From Alteromonas sp. IB21 (GTDB lineage: Bacteria > Pseudomonadota > Gammaproteobacteria > Enterobacterales > Alteromonadaceae), in contig NZ_JAEFCD010000004.1 of NCBI RefSeq assembly GCF_016405965.1, positions 1 through 64,000 of the forward strand: DNA of 64,000 bases. The letters are read 5' to 3'. Positions 34,571 to 44,211 of this stretch are shown piece by piece. The position numbers and the translations under genes were made by a program. Each line of letters opens with the position of its first letter. Position 1 is the first letter of the stretch. A model generated the notes under the pieces. It worked only from the letters and a program-made list of their open reading frames with translations, was not told the origin of the DNA and searched no databases.

Positions 34571-37500
34571 CTCCATTATTAGAGCGCCAGTTACGCCGAG
34601 CATTTAACCTTGACGACACGGTGTCGCTCGAGCGCTGGCTCAATGAGCTCAAATCTAAAAGTGATGACGATAAAACTGAGGGAGCGAGTGATTTTAAACA
34701 AGGACTGGCACTGCTCGTTTCGCGGGTCAATGAGTCTTACGCTTTCTTTGAAAGAGATATAACGTTAAGAGATAGAAGTTTACGCATCAGTTCAGAGGAA
34801 CTGATGACGGTAAATGAGAAAGTTCGCCAAGAGTACGACGAGCAGAAAGCGGTAATTGAAACCCTTAGACGGGCGGTAAACCAATTGCTCGAAGAGCGAA
34901 ACAAGCCGCTTATAGATGAACATTTCACCAACCTTTCCGATCTCAGTACGCTGACCTATGAACTGATCAACGAACAGAAAAATGCAAATAATGAGCTATT
35001 GCTTCAGCGCAAAGCCATGGATAAACACGGTATCGTAGCAACTATAGATCTCAACGGCATTTTGCTGTCGGCGAACGATAAATGCTGTCAGCTTTCCGGA
35101 TACTCTCGCGACGAATTAATAGGAAAGAGTACCGCCATTTTTCGTATCCAAAACATCCCAATTTCTGAGCAAGAAAGAATATTAGGAACACTAATTAAGG
35201 GTGAAATATGGCAAGGGGAACTGCATAGTTTTACTAAGAAAAATGAGCCATGGACTGTGTTTGCGACCGTCGTGCCGATTGTAGAATACAATAAACGGGT
35301 CAATCGCCTTGTCGTTATCTGCACAGACATGTCAGAACAAATGCGCCTTGCCCGCAAGCTCAAAGAGGATCGTGCTTTTTACCAAAGTATCACCAATAGC
35401 ATTGGTGAAGGGGTATATGCGGTAAATGGCGAAGGAAAAGCTCAGTTTCTCAACCCAGCCGCTTCACGACTGTTAGGTTGGACTGTCGAGGATCTTCAAG
35501 ACCGACGTTTTCACGATACTGTTCATTATCAAAAAGGTGATGGCACGTTTCTACCTAGAGAGGAATGTCCAGTTAATTTGACTATCAGAACGGGCAAATC
35601 ATACTCCTCTTACGAAGACTTTTTTACGGATAAACGGGGACGCTTATTCCCTATCTCTATTGTTGCCGTTCCACTGCTAGACGATAACGGCAAACCAGAT
35701 GGGCATGTGGGAGTCTTTAGCGACATAAGTAGTCAAAAAGCTATCGAGCATAAATTACAAAAAGCTTACGACAACGCCCAAAGTGCCAACAAAGCGAAAA
35801 GCGATTTTCTCGCTACTATGAGCCATGAAATTAGAACGCCAATGAATGCCATTATTGGTCTTACTCACTTGGCCTTGGAAACGCAGGACAATGACCAACG
35901 CCTGCAATACCTTGAAAAAGTTCAGCGAAGCGCTAACGCCTTGCTAGAACTAATGAACAGTATTCTCGATTTTTCTAAAGTAGAAGCTGATAAGGTAGAT
36001 ATCGTAAACGAACCTTTCACGCTAACCAAAACCATTGATAAGCTTGCACAAGTATTTCAAGTCAAAGCGCAACAAAAAGGCCTACAGCTGCTTTTTGATA
36101 TACGCTACAACACAAACTCGCCATGCCGTGGTGACAGCGAAAAAATCTATCAGGTTCTGCTGAACCTTTTAAGTAATGCAATCAAGTTCACTGACAACGG
36201 TTATGTTTTACTTAAAGTAAACAAACGGGAAGATAGGCTCTTTTTCAGCGTAAGCGACACCGGCATGGGTATTACCGACGTTGGTAAGTCCAAGCTTTTC
36301 AATGCATTTGTACAGGCAGATGCTTCCATATCTAGGAAGTTTGGTGGTACGGGGCTCGGTTTAGCGATCTGCAAACGTCTTGTGGAATTGATGGGCGGAG
36401 AGCTTACTCTTAAAAGCAAAATCAACGAAGGAAGTTGTTTCGCTTTTTCACTCCCAGTTTGCGTCGACGACGCTGCTGTAAAACCATTCATCCCGGAATC
36501 ATTGCCTTCAAAAGTACTTTGCATACAAACCCACGAAAGCGTAGCGCGAGGATGTCAGATTCTTGCGCAAACACTGAAGAGGCTGAATATAAACTGCGAG
36601 ATTGTTGATGAGCGCGAAGCGCATCTTACTTCATCCGGACAACAAGCCATTGCATTTTTAAGCGATCGCGACGCCGACTGGAAAACCTTTTCAAACCCGT
36701 TGCAGAATAACCACGATGCTCAGCTAAATTGCAATATATTAGTAAGCCCACTCAGCAAGGCCAACGTACAAAAACACTTAGGCAAAAAGCGTTACAATGA
36801 GTTCAGAGTGGTGGAATTACCTTTCTCTGATAAAGAGCTTCTTTCAGCGCTATCTCCACTTCAACTGCCGTCGAGAGAGACTGAAAATGACAAACTTGAG
36901 AGTAAAAAGTGGCGAATCAAACGTTTGTCTAACAAACGTATCTTGGTGGTAGATGACGACTTAATCAGCGTTGAAATAAGCCAGCAAATCTTAGTGGATT
37001 TAGGCATGAAAGTCGTAACGGCAACCACTGGGGAACACGCACTAACCTTGTGCGAATCGAACACCTTTGACGCGATTTTACTGGACTGTCACTTACCTGG
37101 AATTTCTGGCTACGATGTTGCAGACGAGCTCGTAAATAAAGACGGCTGGCTGACCCCTATCATAGCGTTGAGTGCAGATGAGACAAATGAAGCTTCAGAA
37201 AAAGCATTAACGGCAGGTATGTGCTATCACTTAGTGAAGCCAGCAACGGCTGATGAAATAGTCCACACTATTGACTCTCACATTCACGCTGGTTACATCG
37301 ACATTGATGTGCCCGAACATGCCGATGACTTTACCTTATCATTATTGGCCTTCTACGACACATATAGCCAACGCAGTGTAATGACAGACTTGCTTAGCAT
37401 CCTGTACTCGCCATCAAATACGAGCGACCTATTAAACGCGTTACTCGTTGATGCTCATAAAATAGGGGCTTCTACATTAGCGCACTGTCTGGAGGTGTTA

Positions 37501-37869
37501 CTTGAGTCGCTTCAAAGGCCTGACACAGCTATCGCGAAGCGTGTTGCTGACTTGTCTTATGCATTGGATGCCACACTTCGTCTTATTGCTCATACCATTG
37601 ATAAAAATGAAGAAAGTGGAACTTCTCATGATGATTTCCATGTTGACAATGTAGCTTTACTTGCCACATTAAAGAACGCAAAAAGCGCCCTTGAAACCTA
37701 TGATGCAAAAGCATTAGAGCACATATCCCTGCTTGCCACTCAATACAGTGAATCAAGCTATTCACACACCATAGCCCACTTAAAGCAACTCACTTCTGTT
37801 TATGATTTTGAAGGCGCTTTAACTATTATAGAAACGCTTATTAATGAAATTACCCATGAACGTGCCTAA
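34564..37869 (+). CDS. cytoplasmic hybrid sensor histidine kinase (PAS-PAS-HisKA-HATPase-REC-HPt-like)
   Basis: This 1101-residue kinase lacks membrane helices. In order it has an N-terminal coiled coil (about 60-150), two PAS domains (about 150-260 and 270-390), HisKA with the phosphorylated His421 (SHEIRTPMNA), HATPase (GTGLGLAICKRLVELMGG) and a degenerate linker of about 150 residues. A receiver follows (about 790-905; VVDDDL, phosphoacceptor Asp in ILLDCHLPG near 841, then a helical C-terminus resembling an HPt domain (VDAHKIGAS). It overlaps the FIST gene by 7 bp and the HD-GYP gene by 14-26 bp, so all three are translationally coupled. The FIST protein probably controls its activity, and the HD-GYP receiver is the likely phosphate target. 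Confidence 0.93.
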   Translation: MLTPLLERQLRRAFNLDDTVSLERWLNELKSKSDDDKTEGASDFKQGLALLVSRVNESYAFFERDITLRDRSLRISSEELMTVNEKVRQEYDEQKAVIETLRRAVNQLLEERNKPLIDEHFTNLSDLSTLTYELINEQKNANNELLLQRKAMDKHGIVATIDLNGILLSANDKCCQLSGYSRDELIGKSTAIFRIQNIPISEQERILGTLIKGEIWQGELHSFTKKNEPWTVFATVVPIVEYNKRVNRLVVICTDMSEQMRLARKLKEDRAFYQSITNSIGEGVYAVNGEGKAQFLNPAASRLLGWTVEDLQDRRFHDTVHYQKGDGTFLPREECPVNLTIRTGKSYSSYEDFFTDKRGRLFPISIVAVPLLDDNGKPDGHVGVFSDISSQKAIEHKLQKAYDNAQSANKAKSDFLATMSHEIRTPMNAIIGLTHLALETQDNDQRLQYLEKVQRSANALLELMNSILDFSKVEADKVDIVNEPFTLTKTIDKLAQVFQVKAQQKGLQLLFDIRYNTNSPCRGDSEKIYQVLLNLLSNAIKFTDNGYVLLKVNKREDRLFFSVSDTGMGITDVGKSKLFNAFVQADASISRKFGGTGLGLAICKRLVELMGGELTLKSKINEGSCFAFSLPVCVDDAAVKPFIPESLPSKVLCIQTHESVARGCQILAQTLKRLNINCEIVDEREAHLTSSGQQAIAFLSDRDADWKTFSNPLQNNHDAQLNCNILVSPLSKANVQKHLGKKRYNEFRVVELPFSDKELLSALSPLQLPSRETENDKLESKKWRIKRLSNKRILVVDDDLISVEISQQILVDLGMKVVTATTGEHALTLCESNTFDAILLDCHLPGISGYDVADELVNKDGWLTPIIALSADETNEASEKALTAGMCYHLVKPATADEIVHTIDSHIHAGYIDIDVPEHADDFTLSLLAFYDTYSQRSVMTDLLSILYSPSNTSDLLNALLVDAHKIGASTLAHCLEVLLESLQRPDTAIAKRVADLSYALDATLRLIAHTIDKNEESGTSHDDFHVDNVALLATLKNAKSALETYDAKALEHISLLATQYSESSYSHTIAHLKQLTSVYDFEGALTIIETLINEITHERA

Positions 37870-38944
37870 CATAGATGAACATGTATTCAATATACTTGTC
37901 GTTGACGACGAGCCAGCGAATATTGATATATTGCTTGGGATACTCAGCCCTTTTTACAATGTTAAAGTCGCCCCCTCAGGGCCTATAGCCCTCAAAATTG
38001 CAAAGCAACACACGCCTGATCTCATCTTACTCGATATCATGATGCCGGATATGGATGGGTTTGAGGTATGTGAGCGACTTAAATCAGATGAAGTACTTAG
38101 CCAGATTCCCGTTATTTTCGTAACAGCACTTACCCAAGGAGAAAGCGAAGAAAAAGGGTTTAAGCTTGGTGCAGTAGATTACCTTACGAAACCTGTCTCA
38201 CCTAGCATAGCGCTGATGCGAGTAAAAACTCATCTCAGTCTCGCACATCAAATGCGTACTACCGAAAACTTAGTGGCTGAACGCACTGAGGAACTAAGCA
38301 AAAGTCAGCAAAGCGCTATTACCATGCTAGCTGCTGCAGGCCATTACAATGATACTGACACAGGGCATCATATTTGGCGCATGGCTGCTTACAGCAAATG
38401 CTTAGCCATGGCCTCGGGCTGGTCTTATGATGATGCATGCTTACTCGCACAAGCCGCCCCCATGCACGATACGGGGAAAATTGGCATCCCTGACTCAATT
38501 TTAAAAGCGCCGCGCAGGCTTACAAACAGTGAAATGGAAGTTATGCAATCTCATGCGCAAATAGGACATAAAATTCTCTCCCGTTGTGATACGCCACTGT
38601 TTAATCTTGCTGCTGAGATTGCCCTATGTCACCACGAAAAATGGAATGGTGCAGGCTACCCGCAAGGATTGGCAGGAGAGAACATCCCAGAAAGCGCCCG
38701 TATTGTAGCCATTGCTGATGTTTTTGATGCACTTACTATGAAGCGCCCTTACAAAAAGGCGTGGGATGACGAGGAAGCATTCGACTATTTACGTCAAGGT
38801 GCAGGTGCGCATTTTGACCCTAGATTAGTTGACTGCTTTTTATCAATAAAAGAAGAAATTATCGAAACCAAGCACTATTGGAACAAATTAGAAGCGGAAG
38901 GAAAAGTTGTATCAGTGAGTGATTTACTCCCTAAAAAACTGTAG
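37844..38944 (+). CDS. response regulator with HD-GYP c-di-GMP phosphodiesterase domain
   Basis: The receiver domain (about 15-135) has DDE acidic residues, the phosphoacceptor in LILLDIMMPDMDG and the TKP lysine. A short coiled coil leads to the HD-GYP domain (about 160-355). It keeps HD (PMHDTGKIGIPD), the HHEKWNGAGYP signature and the ADVFDALTMKRPYK segment, so hydrolysis of cyclic di-GMP is expected. An alternative ATG four codons in (37856) is equally possible; neither has a clear Shine-Dalgarno, consistent with coupling to the kinase. As the operon output, it would lower c-di-GMP and so affect biofilm or motility. No terminator is obvious after it. Confidence 0.93.
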   Translation: MKLPMNVPNIDEHVFNILVVDDEPANIDILLGILSPFYNVKVAPSGPIALKIAKQHTPDLILLDIMMPDMDGFEVCERLKSDEVLSQIPVIFVTALTQGESEEKGFKLGAVDYLTKPVSPSIALMRVKTHLSLAHQMRTTENLVAERTEELSKSQQSAITMLAAAGHYNDTDTGHHIWRMAAYSKCLAMASGWSYDDACLLAQAAPMHDTGKIGIPDSILKAPRRLTNSEMEVMQSHAQIGHKILSRCDTPLFNLAAEIALCHHEKWNGAGYPQGLAGENIPESARIVAIADVFDALTMKRPYKKAWDDEEAFDYLRQGAGAHFDPRLVDCFLSIKEEIIETKHYWNKLEAEGKVVSVSDLLPKKL

Positions 38945-39051
38945 TTAACGGCATACAGGCACAAGAAACTATCCGCACATACACAGGTAAAGTTAGGATA
39001 TTGGCATAATTAGCGTGGTTATATTGCTCATGAAATTAATAACTAGCGCGC

Positions 39052-39082
39052 ACAAAAAAGGGTCGATTTCTCGACCCTTTAA
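39052..39082 (-). terminator. rho-independent terminator of the TonB operon
   Basis: A perfect 10-bp stem AAAGGGTCGA / TCGACCCTTT with a four-base loop and a minus-strand T run. It lies 30 bp after the TPR gene stop and closes the six-gene operon. Confidence 0.92.
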
Positions 39083-39109
39083 TTTTCAGACTGTCCCAAT
39101 GCGCTGAGC

Positions 39110-40435
39110 TTAGCTTGCGCCTAACTCAGAAGCAAGTGCGTCTGCCTGACGTTTCTCGCCTTGAACAAACTGTTTCCACTGCTGCGCCATTGCACGGCTC
39201 TTCTGATGCTTTTCTGCTTCAGCTAGCTGATTAAGCGCTAGGGCATATTGCTTTTTATTGTAAAGCGCCATGCCTTTAATCAAGTAAACCAAACCAGGGT
39301 TTCTCAAATCACCTTTTTCAACCGCACGGTCTGCCGCGGCGATGGCCTCATCAAAGCGCTCTTCATTCAGAAGAATTTGGGCAATCTGAGCATCTAACTC
39401 ACCGTCTTCAGACAGTTCAGCCGCTTGCATCATAACCGGGATTGCTTTGTCTTGCTCTTTGGCAAGCGACCAGCTTTGACCTAAGAACTTAAGGTTGCGC
39501 AGGTTTTTCTCAAGCACACCATCGTTCATCGCCTGTTCCATCAGTTTTGCACCTTTGTAAGGTACGCGATGATAGTAGTAAAGCTGTGCCATGTTAAACA
39601 CATCGGCTGACGTATTGACGAACCCGCGCTGATAAGCGGTTTCCATAATAGCCAGTTGCTTGCGCTCTTCACCTAGCTCACCGTACATACCGGCTAGCTG
39701 GATCCAATATTTAGGTTCATCAAACAACTTCACCATTTTAACTAAAACATCTTTTACCTTGGCAGGCTGTTTTAGTTCGTAATGGATAGCGCGCTGAAGA
39801 ATTAACCACCCTTCATCAGGGATCATGCCTTCGGCTTCGTGACCTGCAATAGCTTCTGCAATCCACGTCGCTGCCTCTTCGTACTGCTTGTTCTGATAAT
39901 ACGCTTGCGCTTTTATCACTTTATTCTTTGGTGGGATAGGCCCTTCGTTTAAGACTTCCCAGCGCTCTAAATAAGTAATAGTCTCGTCGTAATTACCCTG
40001 CATCAGATTGAGCTGCGCTAAGCTGAAAAGTGTCGTCATTTCAAACTTTTCAGGAATTGGCTGCTGCTCTACCACTTTAGCAAACGACTCCAACGCTTTC
40101 GCATAGTCTTCGTTGTTGTAGTAAATGAAGCCGAAAAAGTTATACATCATGGCTTTTTCGTAGGCGTTCATCGAGTCAGACTTATCTTCTACTTCTTTCA
40201 AAATAGCGATAGCTTCTTCAATATTGCCTGCTTCATCCGCCGCCGTTTGTGCTCGAGCTAGCTGTTCGTAAACCTTGCCGCGTAATGTAGGTACACGGCG
40301 AGTTTTCTTCTCACTGGCCTTTTGCTCTTGTGCAACAGCGTCGTTGGCAACCAACATGCTAGGTACAGATACCGTGGCCGATGCAAATGCAAACGCCAGT
40401 GCACTAAGCAATGTATTCGTCTGTTTTTTCATCAT
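39110..40435 (-). CDS. periplasmic TPR protein of the TonB operon
   Basis: The 441-residue precursor has a signal peptide (about 1-35, ending AVAQ) and is otherwise almost all tetratricopeptide repeats, for example YNFFGFIYYNNEDYAKALESF and YNKKQYALALNQLAEA. It is the last gene of the operon and begins 6 bp after tonB. TPR proteins in this position are typical of TonB2-type operons in marine gammaproteobacteria, but their molecular role is not established. A scaffold for the envelope-spanning complex is a reasonable inference. It should share PhoB-type control with the operon. Confidence 0.9.
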   Translation of the reverse strand: MMKKQTNTLLSALAFAFASATVSVPSMLVANDAVAQEQKASEKKTRRVPTLRGKVYEQLARAQTAADEAGNIEEAIAILKEVEDKSDSMNAYEKAMMYNFFGFIYYNNEDYAKALESFAKVVEQQPIPEKFEMTTLFSLAQLNLMQGNYDETITYLERWEVLNEGPIPPKNKVIKAQAYYQNKQYEEAATWIAEAIAGHEAEGMIPDEGWLILQRAIHYELKQPAKVKDVLVKMVKLFDEPKYWIQLAGMYGELGEERKQLAIMETAYQRGFVNTSADVFNMAQLYYYHRVPYKGAKLMEQAMNDGVLEKNLRNLKFLGQSWSLAKEQDKAIPVMMQAAELSEDGELDAQIAQILLNEERFDEAIAAADRAVEKGDLRNPGLVYLIKGMALYNKKQYALALNQLAEAEKHQKSRAMAQQWKQFVQGEKRQADALASELGAS

Positions 40436-40441
40436 GTTCTG

Positions 40442-41050
40442 TTACCCGTCAATTTGGAACGTAATACGGTTTTGCACACCAGAAACCTCTGTTGCTTCGC
40501 CATTTACCACACGAGGTTTATATTTGAACTTCATTGCAGCGTCGATGGCCGCTTGTTCGAATATACCTTCTGGGTTCGCTTCAACAACAATGGGGTCGCG
40601 CACCGCGCCCTGCTTAGTTACTGTAAATTCCACAATAACGAAGCCTTCGATACCGCGCTGAAGCGCACGTCGTGGATAAACCGGCGCAACCTTAACAATA
40701 GGCAAGTATTCACCGTCACCAGACTCAAGGGCCAACCCGCCTTCCAGTGAGATGTCATCACCCACTTCAGCGCCAAAGTCCATCGACGTGCCTTCTGCAT
40801 CAGGAGAAGGTGAATCCATTTGAGGCTGCTCCATCTGCGGTGGCGGCTCTTCTGGCTTAGGTGGCTTCTTCGGCTTACGATCTTTTTTCTCAACCTGTTC
40901 ATCCTGCTTGACCCTTACGAAATCAAGCACGCTTCCCTTAGGCGGCTCAGTTAAAGCGCTGCCACCCATCTTGATAAGCGATTGCATCAAGAAGAACAGG
41001 CCTAACGTGATCGCAAGGGATAGTACAAATGCGATTAAATATCGTGGCAT
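40442..41050 (-). CDS. tonB: energy transducer TonB (TonB2 type)
   Basis: TonB carries proton-motive energy from ExbB/ExbD to outer-membrane receptors. The 202 residues have an N-terminal membrane anchor (about 5-27), a short proline-rich spacer (KKPPKPEEPPPQ) and a C-terminal domain with the family motif PVYPRRALQRGIEGFVIVEF. The compact length and short spacer are typical of TonB2. It starts 3 bp after exbD. The nearest receptor is the one encoded at 44328-46976, transcribed in the same direction just upstream of this operon. Confidence 0.95.
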   Translation of the reverse strand: MPRYLIAFVLSLAITLGLFFLMQSLIKMGGSALTEPPKGSVLDFVRVKQDEQVEKKDRKPKKPPKPEEPPPQMEQPQMDSPSPDAEGTSMDFGAEVGDDISLEGGLALESGDGEYLPIVKVAPVYPRRALQRGIEGFVIVEFTVTKQGAVRDPIVVEANPEGIFEQAAIDAAMKFKYKPRVVNGEATEVSGVQNRITFQIDG

Positions 41051-41053
41051 GAT

Positions 41054-41461
41054 TTATTGCTCTTGGGCTGCAATCGAAACATCGTAAACGCCAGCGGCTC
41101 GCGACGCGTCCATAACCTTAATCAGCGTTTCTGTTGTTGACTTTTTATCAGCCTGTATGACAACAGAACCCTGTGGGTTTTCTGCGCGAAGACGCTCAAT
41201 GTTCGCCTGAACTGCGCGAACGTCGATGCGGCGTTTGTTAATCCAAATTTCGCCTTTATCTGAAATAGCGATAAGGATGTTAGCGCGGTCCTTTTTCACA
41301 GCAGTAGCTGCTTCTGGGCGGTTAACGTCAATGCCTGCTTCTTTCACAAATGACGCAGTCACGATAAAGAAGATCAACATGATAAATACAACGTCCAGCA
41401 TGGGCGTCATGTCGATGGCTGCTTCTTCCTCATCGACTAGGTTTTGAAAGTGCTGCTTCAT
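41054..41461 (-). CDS. exbD: biopolymer transport protein ExbD
   Basis: The 135-residue protein has one N-terminal membrane helix carrying the essential proton-path aspartate (DMTPMLDVVFIMLIFFIV) and a periplasmic domain (NILIAISDKGEIWINKRR, GSVVIQADK). It is encoded between exbB and tonB with 3-32 bp spacing. Together with ExbB it forms the proton-driven motor for TonB. TolR is the closest alternative, but the tonB neighbour decides. Confidence 0.95.
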   Translation of the reverse strand: MKQHFQNLVDEEEAAIDMTPMLDVVFIMLIFFIVTASFVKEAGIDVNRPEAATAVKKDRANILIAISDKGEIWINKRRIDVRAVQANIERLRAENPQGSVVIQADKKSTTETLIKVMDASRAAGVYDVSIAAQEQ

Positions 41462-41493
41462 AATAAATACCTTACCTTAATGCTTTGCTAGCA

Positions 41494-42012
41494 TTAACGT
41501 TGAATAATCAATGCATCCTCAAGATGCGTGCGTTCTGATTTCACCATACGAGTTAACCAGGTAGCGGCGAATACACCTGAAAGTGCGCCAACCATGCCCG
41601 CCATTGTGGGGATGGTGGCTTTCGATACACCTGACGCCATTGAACGAGCATTACCTGAGCCCGCAATCGCCATTACATCGAACACTTCAATCATACCGGT
41701 AACCGTTCCCATCAAGCCTAGCAGCGGACAAAGCGCAACCAGTGACTGGATAATGGGGATGCTGCCGTTTAGGCGCATGGTTAACTGTGAAATTGTTTTC
41801 TGACGAACTTGCTCTGCGAACCAAGAAGAGCGGTCGGCACGTGCTGTCCACATTGCAACCGCTTCTTTCTTAGCTTGCTTATGCCAAACCATCAGATACA
41901 TCGCACGCTCGAGGATCAAAAGCCACATAACGAATATCAGCAGACCGATAACTAGGAGAACCTGGCCACCTGTTTCTGTGAAATCGCGAATTGCTTCTAG
42001 AAACTCGATCAT
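41494..42012 (-). CDS. exbB: biopolymer transport protein ExbB (MotA/TolQ/ExbB family)
   Basis: The 172-residue protein has three membrane helices: about 15-35, then a pair near 90-115 and 130-155. The conserved channel segment is PLLGLMGTVTGMIEVF, followed by the SGVSKATIPTMAGM region. It is the short ExbB form paired with a longer TtpC-like homologue encoded directly upstream, the standard TonB2 layout. It starts 2 bp after that gene, with a GAGG Shine-Dalgarno. Confidence 0.95.
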   Translation of the reverse strand: MIEFLEAIRDFTETGGQVLLVIGLLIFVMWLLILERAMYLMVWHKQAKKEAVAMWTARADRSSWFAEQVRQKTISQLTMRLNGSIPIIQSLVALCPLLGLMGTVTGMIEVFDVMAIAGSGNARSMASGVSKATIPTMAGMVGALSGVFAATWLTRMVKSERTHLEDALIIQR

Positions 42013-42014
42013 GA

Positions 42015-43388
42015 TTAGCCTCGCTCAGCGCGCTCTGCAATTACGCCAGACGCCTGTTCTTGTAGGATGTACACGATGTTTTTAGAACGTGTGTTAAGCA
42101 TTGCGTAAAGCAGTGTCATAGGAATCGCTACAACAAGACCTAGTACTGTTGTTACAAGCGCTGTTGAGATACCACCCGCCATCAGTTTCGGGTCACCTGT
42201 ACCGAACAACGTGATTGCTTGGAAGGTGTTAATCATACCCGTTACTGTACCTAGTAGACCCATAAGCGGCGCTACAACAGAGATAATCTTAATGATAGTT
42301 AGGTTACGACCTAGCTTAGGCACTTCGCCCAGAATCGCTTCTGTAAGGTGAAGTTCAAGCGCTTCAACGTCTGCGTTTGGATGCTCGTCACGTACTTTAA
42401 GAACACGGCCAAGCGGGTTGTTTGTATTTACTTCTTTGCTCTTGAGCTGTTTATTCACTTTCATGCGAATAAGCGACAGCGTTACAAGACGCTCTAAGGC
42501 AAGTAGAAGACCGAACGCACCAACGATAAGAATGATGTAACCTACTACACCGCCCTGCTCTACACGCTCTTGAAGGTTAGGCGCTTGAACAAGAAGACCT
42601 AGGATTGAACCACCCGTTGGGTCGATACCGAACTGTACTAATTCACCGCTTGATGCTTGTAGTTCAGCAGCAGAGCTCATGTAACGGTCAGCAGGTTGAC
42701 GTACTAACTCAGACACTGTACCAGTGACACCGTTGTACTCAAGGTATTTACCGTCAGCAACTAACGCAAAAGGACCTACGCGCACAACAGGCTTGTTCAC
42801 TTTTTCACCGCCCGCTTCAACAACGTCGGTGGTGAAGGTAGTCACCTTGCCCGATTCTGTCATTTCACGCTGCATTTCAAACCAAACACGCTCAATTTCT
42901 TCAATTGATGCTAGTTTTGAGCTTGACCCCATGTCTTGCGCCATCTTATCAAGGAAGTCAGCACGGCCAGGAATTTGTGCAGAAACCACTGAATTATAGA
43001 ATTTGTTTTTGGTGTCGCCAGCGATTTGCTGCAACACACCGAATAGCTCTTTAAGTGAACCAAGACGTGTGTCTAGTGCACCGTTAAGGTCTGCTAGTTT
43101 GAATTCGTTTTCTTCAAACTGAGTTTCGAGCTTTTCAGATTGCGCAAGCATTTGATCGCGCTGCTCGCGCGTTTCACGAAGAATGCGATCTTGCTCTGCA
43201 CGTTGCGCTTGGAAATCACGCTCGCGCTGTTTGTTTTGTTGAGACTGTGCGAACTGACCTTCTTCTAGTTGCTTAAGAAGTGCGTCCAAGTCCATTGCAC
43301 GGTCGCTTTGTGCGAAAGCACCAACGCTGATGCTAAGGGCTGCTAGACCAACAGCGATACGTTTTACTGTGTTAAACATTCTCATCAA
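42015..43388 (-). CDS. TtpC-like MotA/TolQ/ExbB protein with coiled-coil N-terminus
   Basis: The 457-residue precursor has a signal peptide (about 1-26, ending AFA) and a long charged coiled coil (about 30-110; QQNKQRERDFQAQRAEQ). A periplasmic region follows, then a C-terminal ExbB-like channel domain with three helices and PLMGLLGTVTGMINTFQ. In Vibrio, TtpC is an essential extra component of TonB2 systems that may bridge to the outer membrane. Position two in the operon, between the DUF3450 gene and exbB, matches that role. Confidence 0.92.
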   Translation of the reverse strand: MMRMFNTVKRIAVGLAALSISVGAFAQSDRAMDLDALLKQLEEGQFAQSQQNKQRERDFQAQRAEQDRILRETREQRDQMLAQSEKLETQFEENEFKLADLNGALDTRLGSLKELFGVLQQIAGDTKNKFYNSVVSAQIPGRADFLDKMAQDMGSSSKLASIEEIERVWFEMQREMTESGKVTTFTTDVVEAGGEKVNKPVVRVGPFALVADGKYLEYNGVTGTVSELVRQPADRYMSSAAELQASSGELVQFGIDPTGGSILGLLVQAPNLQERVEQGGVVGYIILIVGAFGLLLALERLVTLSLIRMKVNKQLKSKEVNTNNPLGRVLKVRDEHPNADVEALELHLTEAILGEVPKLGRNLTIIKIISVVAPLMGLLGTVTGMINTFQAITLFGTGDPKLMAGGISTALVTTVLGLVVAIPMTLLYAMLNTRSKNIVYILQEQASGVIAERAERG

Positions 43389-43392
43389 CCTC

Positions 43393-44151
43393 TTAGTCTG
43401 TAATTGCCACTGGCAGCATTAGCAAGTCTGGTGCAAGTTGCTTCTTTGCCATGCGCAGACCTTTTGTGATTTGTGTACGGTAGCTGCTATCAAGCTCTTC
43501 CCACTGACGGGTTTGCTTGTTCCAAACACCCTGCATGCTTGCATCACGTGTTTGATAAATTAGCGCTGTACGACCAAGGCGTAGGAATTCAACGTCACGC
43601 TCTTGACCGTTAATTGAATGAATACCGCTGTACGCTTCCATAGTGCGGCCGTAGTCCATCTCTACTTGATAAGCTTCCATTACGCGACGGAATTTTTCAG
43701 ACGCAGCAACGTCGGCACGGTCCATCATGGCGCGAAGGTCGGCAACGCGGTTCGCGCGCTCTTCTGGAAGAAAAGGAACATCTAATTCAACGAACTGCTC
43801 TAGGCCGTCAATCATGCGCATCATTAATGGCGTGATTTGACGCTCGACAACAGACACTTCGTCAATAGCCGAGTTTAGGTCTGCCATTTCTTGTTCTTGG
43901 TTATTGATTTGCTTACGAAGCTGAGTGTTATAAACCTCAAGGCCTTCGATTTCTTTCATCAATGTTTTGAACTGTTGAAGTTTGCTGTCAATTTGATCGG
44001 TAATACCGTTTATTTTTTCTTGCGATTTTGCCGCTGACTCATTGATTTTCGCTGCCTCATCGACAACGGGTTTTAAGACTTCATCGTCTTGTGCCAGTAC
44101 TGGTGTCGCTGTCAGCGCACCTGCAACTAGCAAAGCATTGATAAGCTTCAT
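43393..44151 (-). CDS. DUF3450 periplasmic coiled-coil protein, first gene of TonB operon
   Basis: The 252-residue precursor has a signal peptide (about 1-20, ending VLA) and a long coiled coil (about 30-110; INGITDQIDSKLQQFKTLMK). A compact C-terminal domain contains FVELDVPFLPEERANRV and LRLGRTALIYQT. DUF3450 proteins recur at the head of TonB2-type operons, and their function is unknown. The gene starts the six-gene operon, 4 bp before the TtpC-like gene, and has a Pho-box-like site about 80 bp upstream. Confidence 0.92.
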   Translation of the reverse strand: MKLINALLVAGALTATPVLAQDDEVLKPVVDEAAKINESAAKSQEKINGITDQIDSKLQQFKTLMKEIEGLEVYNTQLRKQINNQEQEMADLNSAIDEVSVVERQITPLMMRMIDGLEQFVELDVPFLPEERANRVADLRAMMDRADVAASEKFRRVMEAYQVEMDYGRTMEAYSGIHSINGQERDVEFLRLGRTALIYQTRDASMQGVWNKQTRQWEELDSSYRTQITKGLRMAKKQLAPDLLMLPVAITD

Positions 44152-44211
44152 ACATTCAAACCTTTAAAGTTAAAAGAAATCGGTTGTATCCGACTATAAA
44201 TTTCTGCGCGT

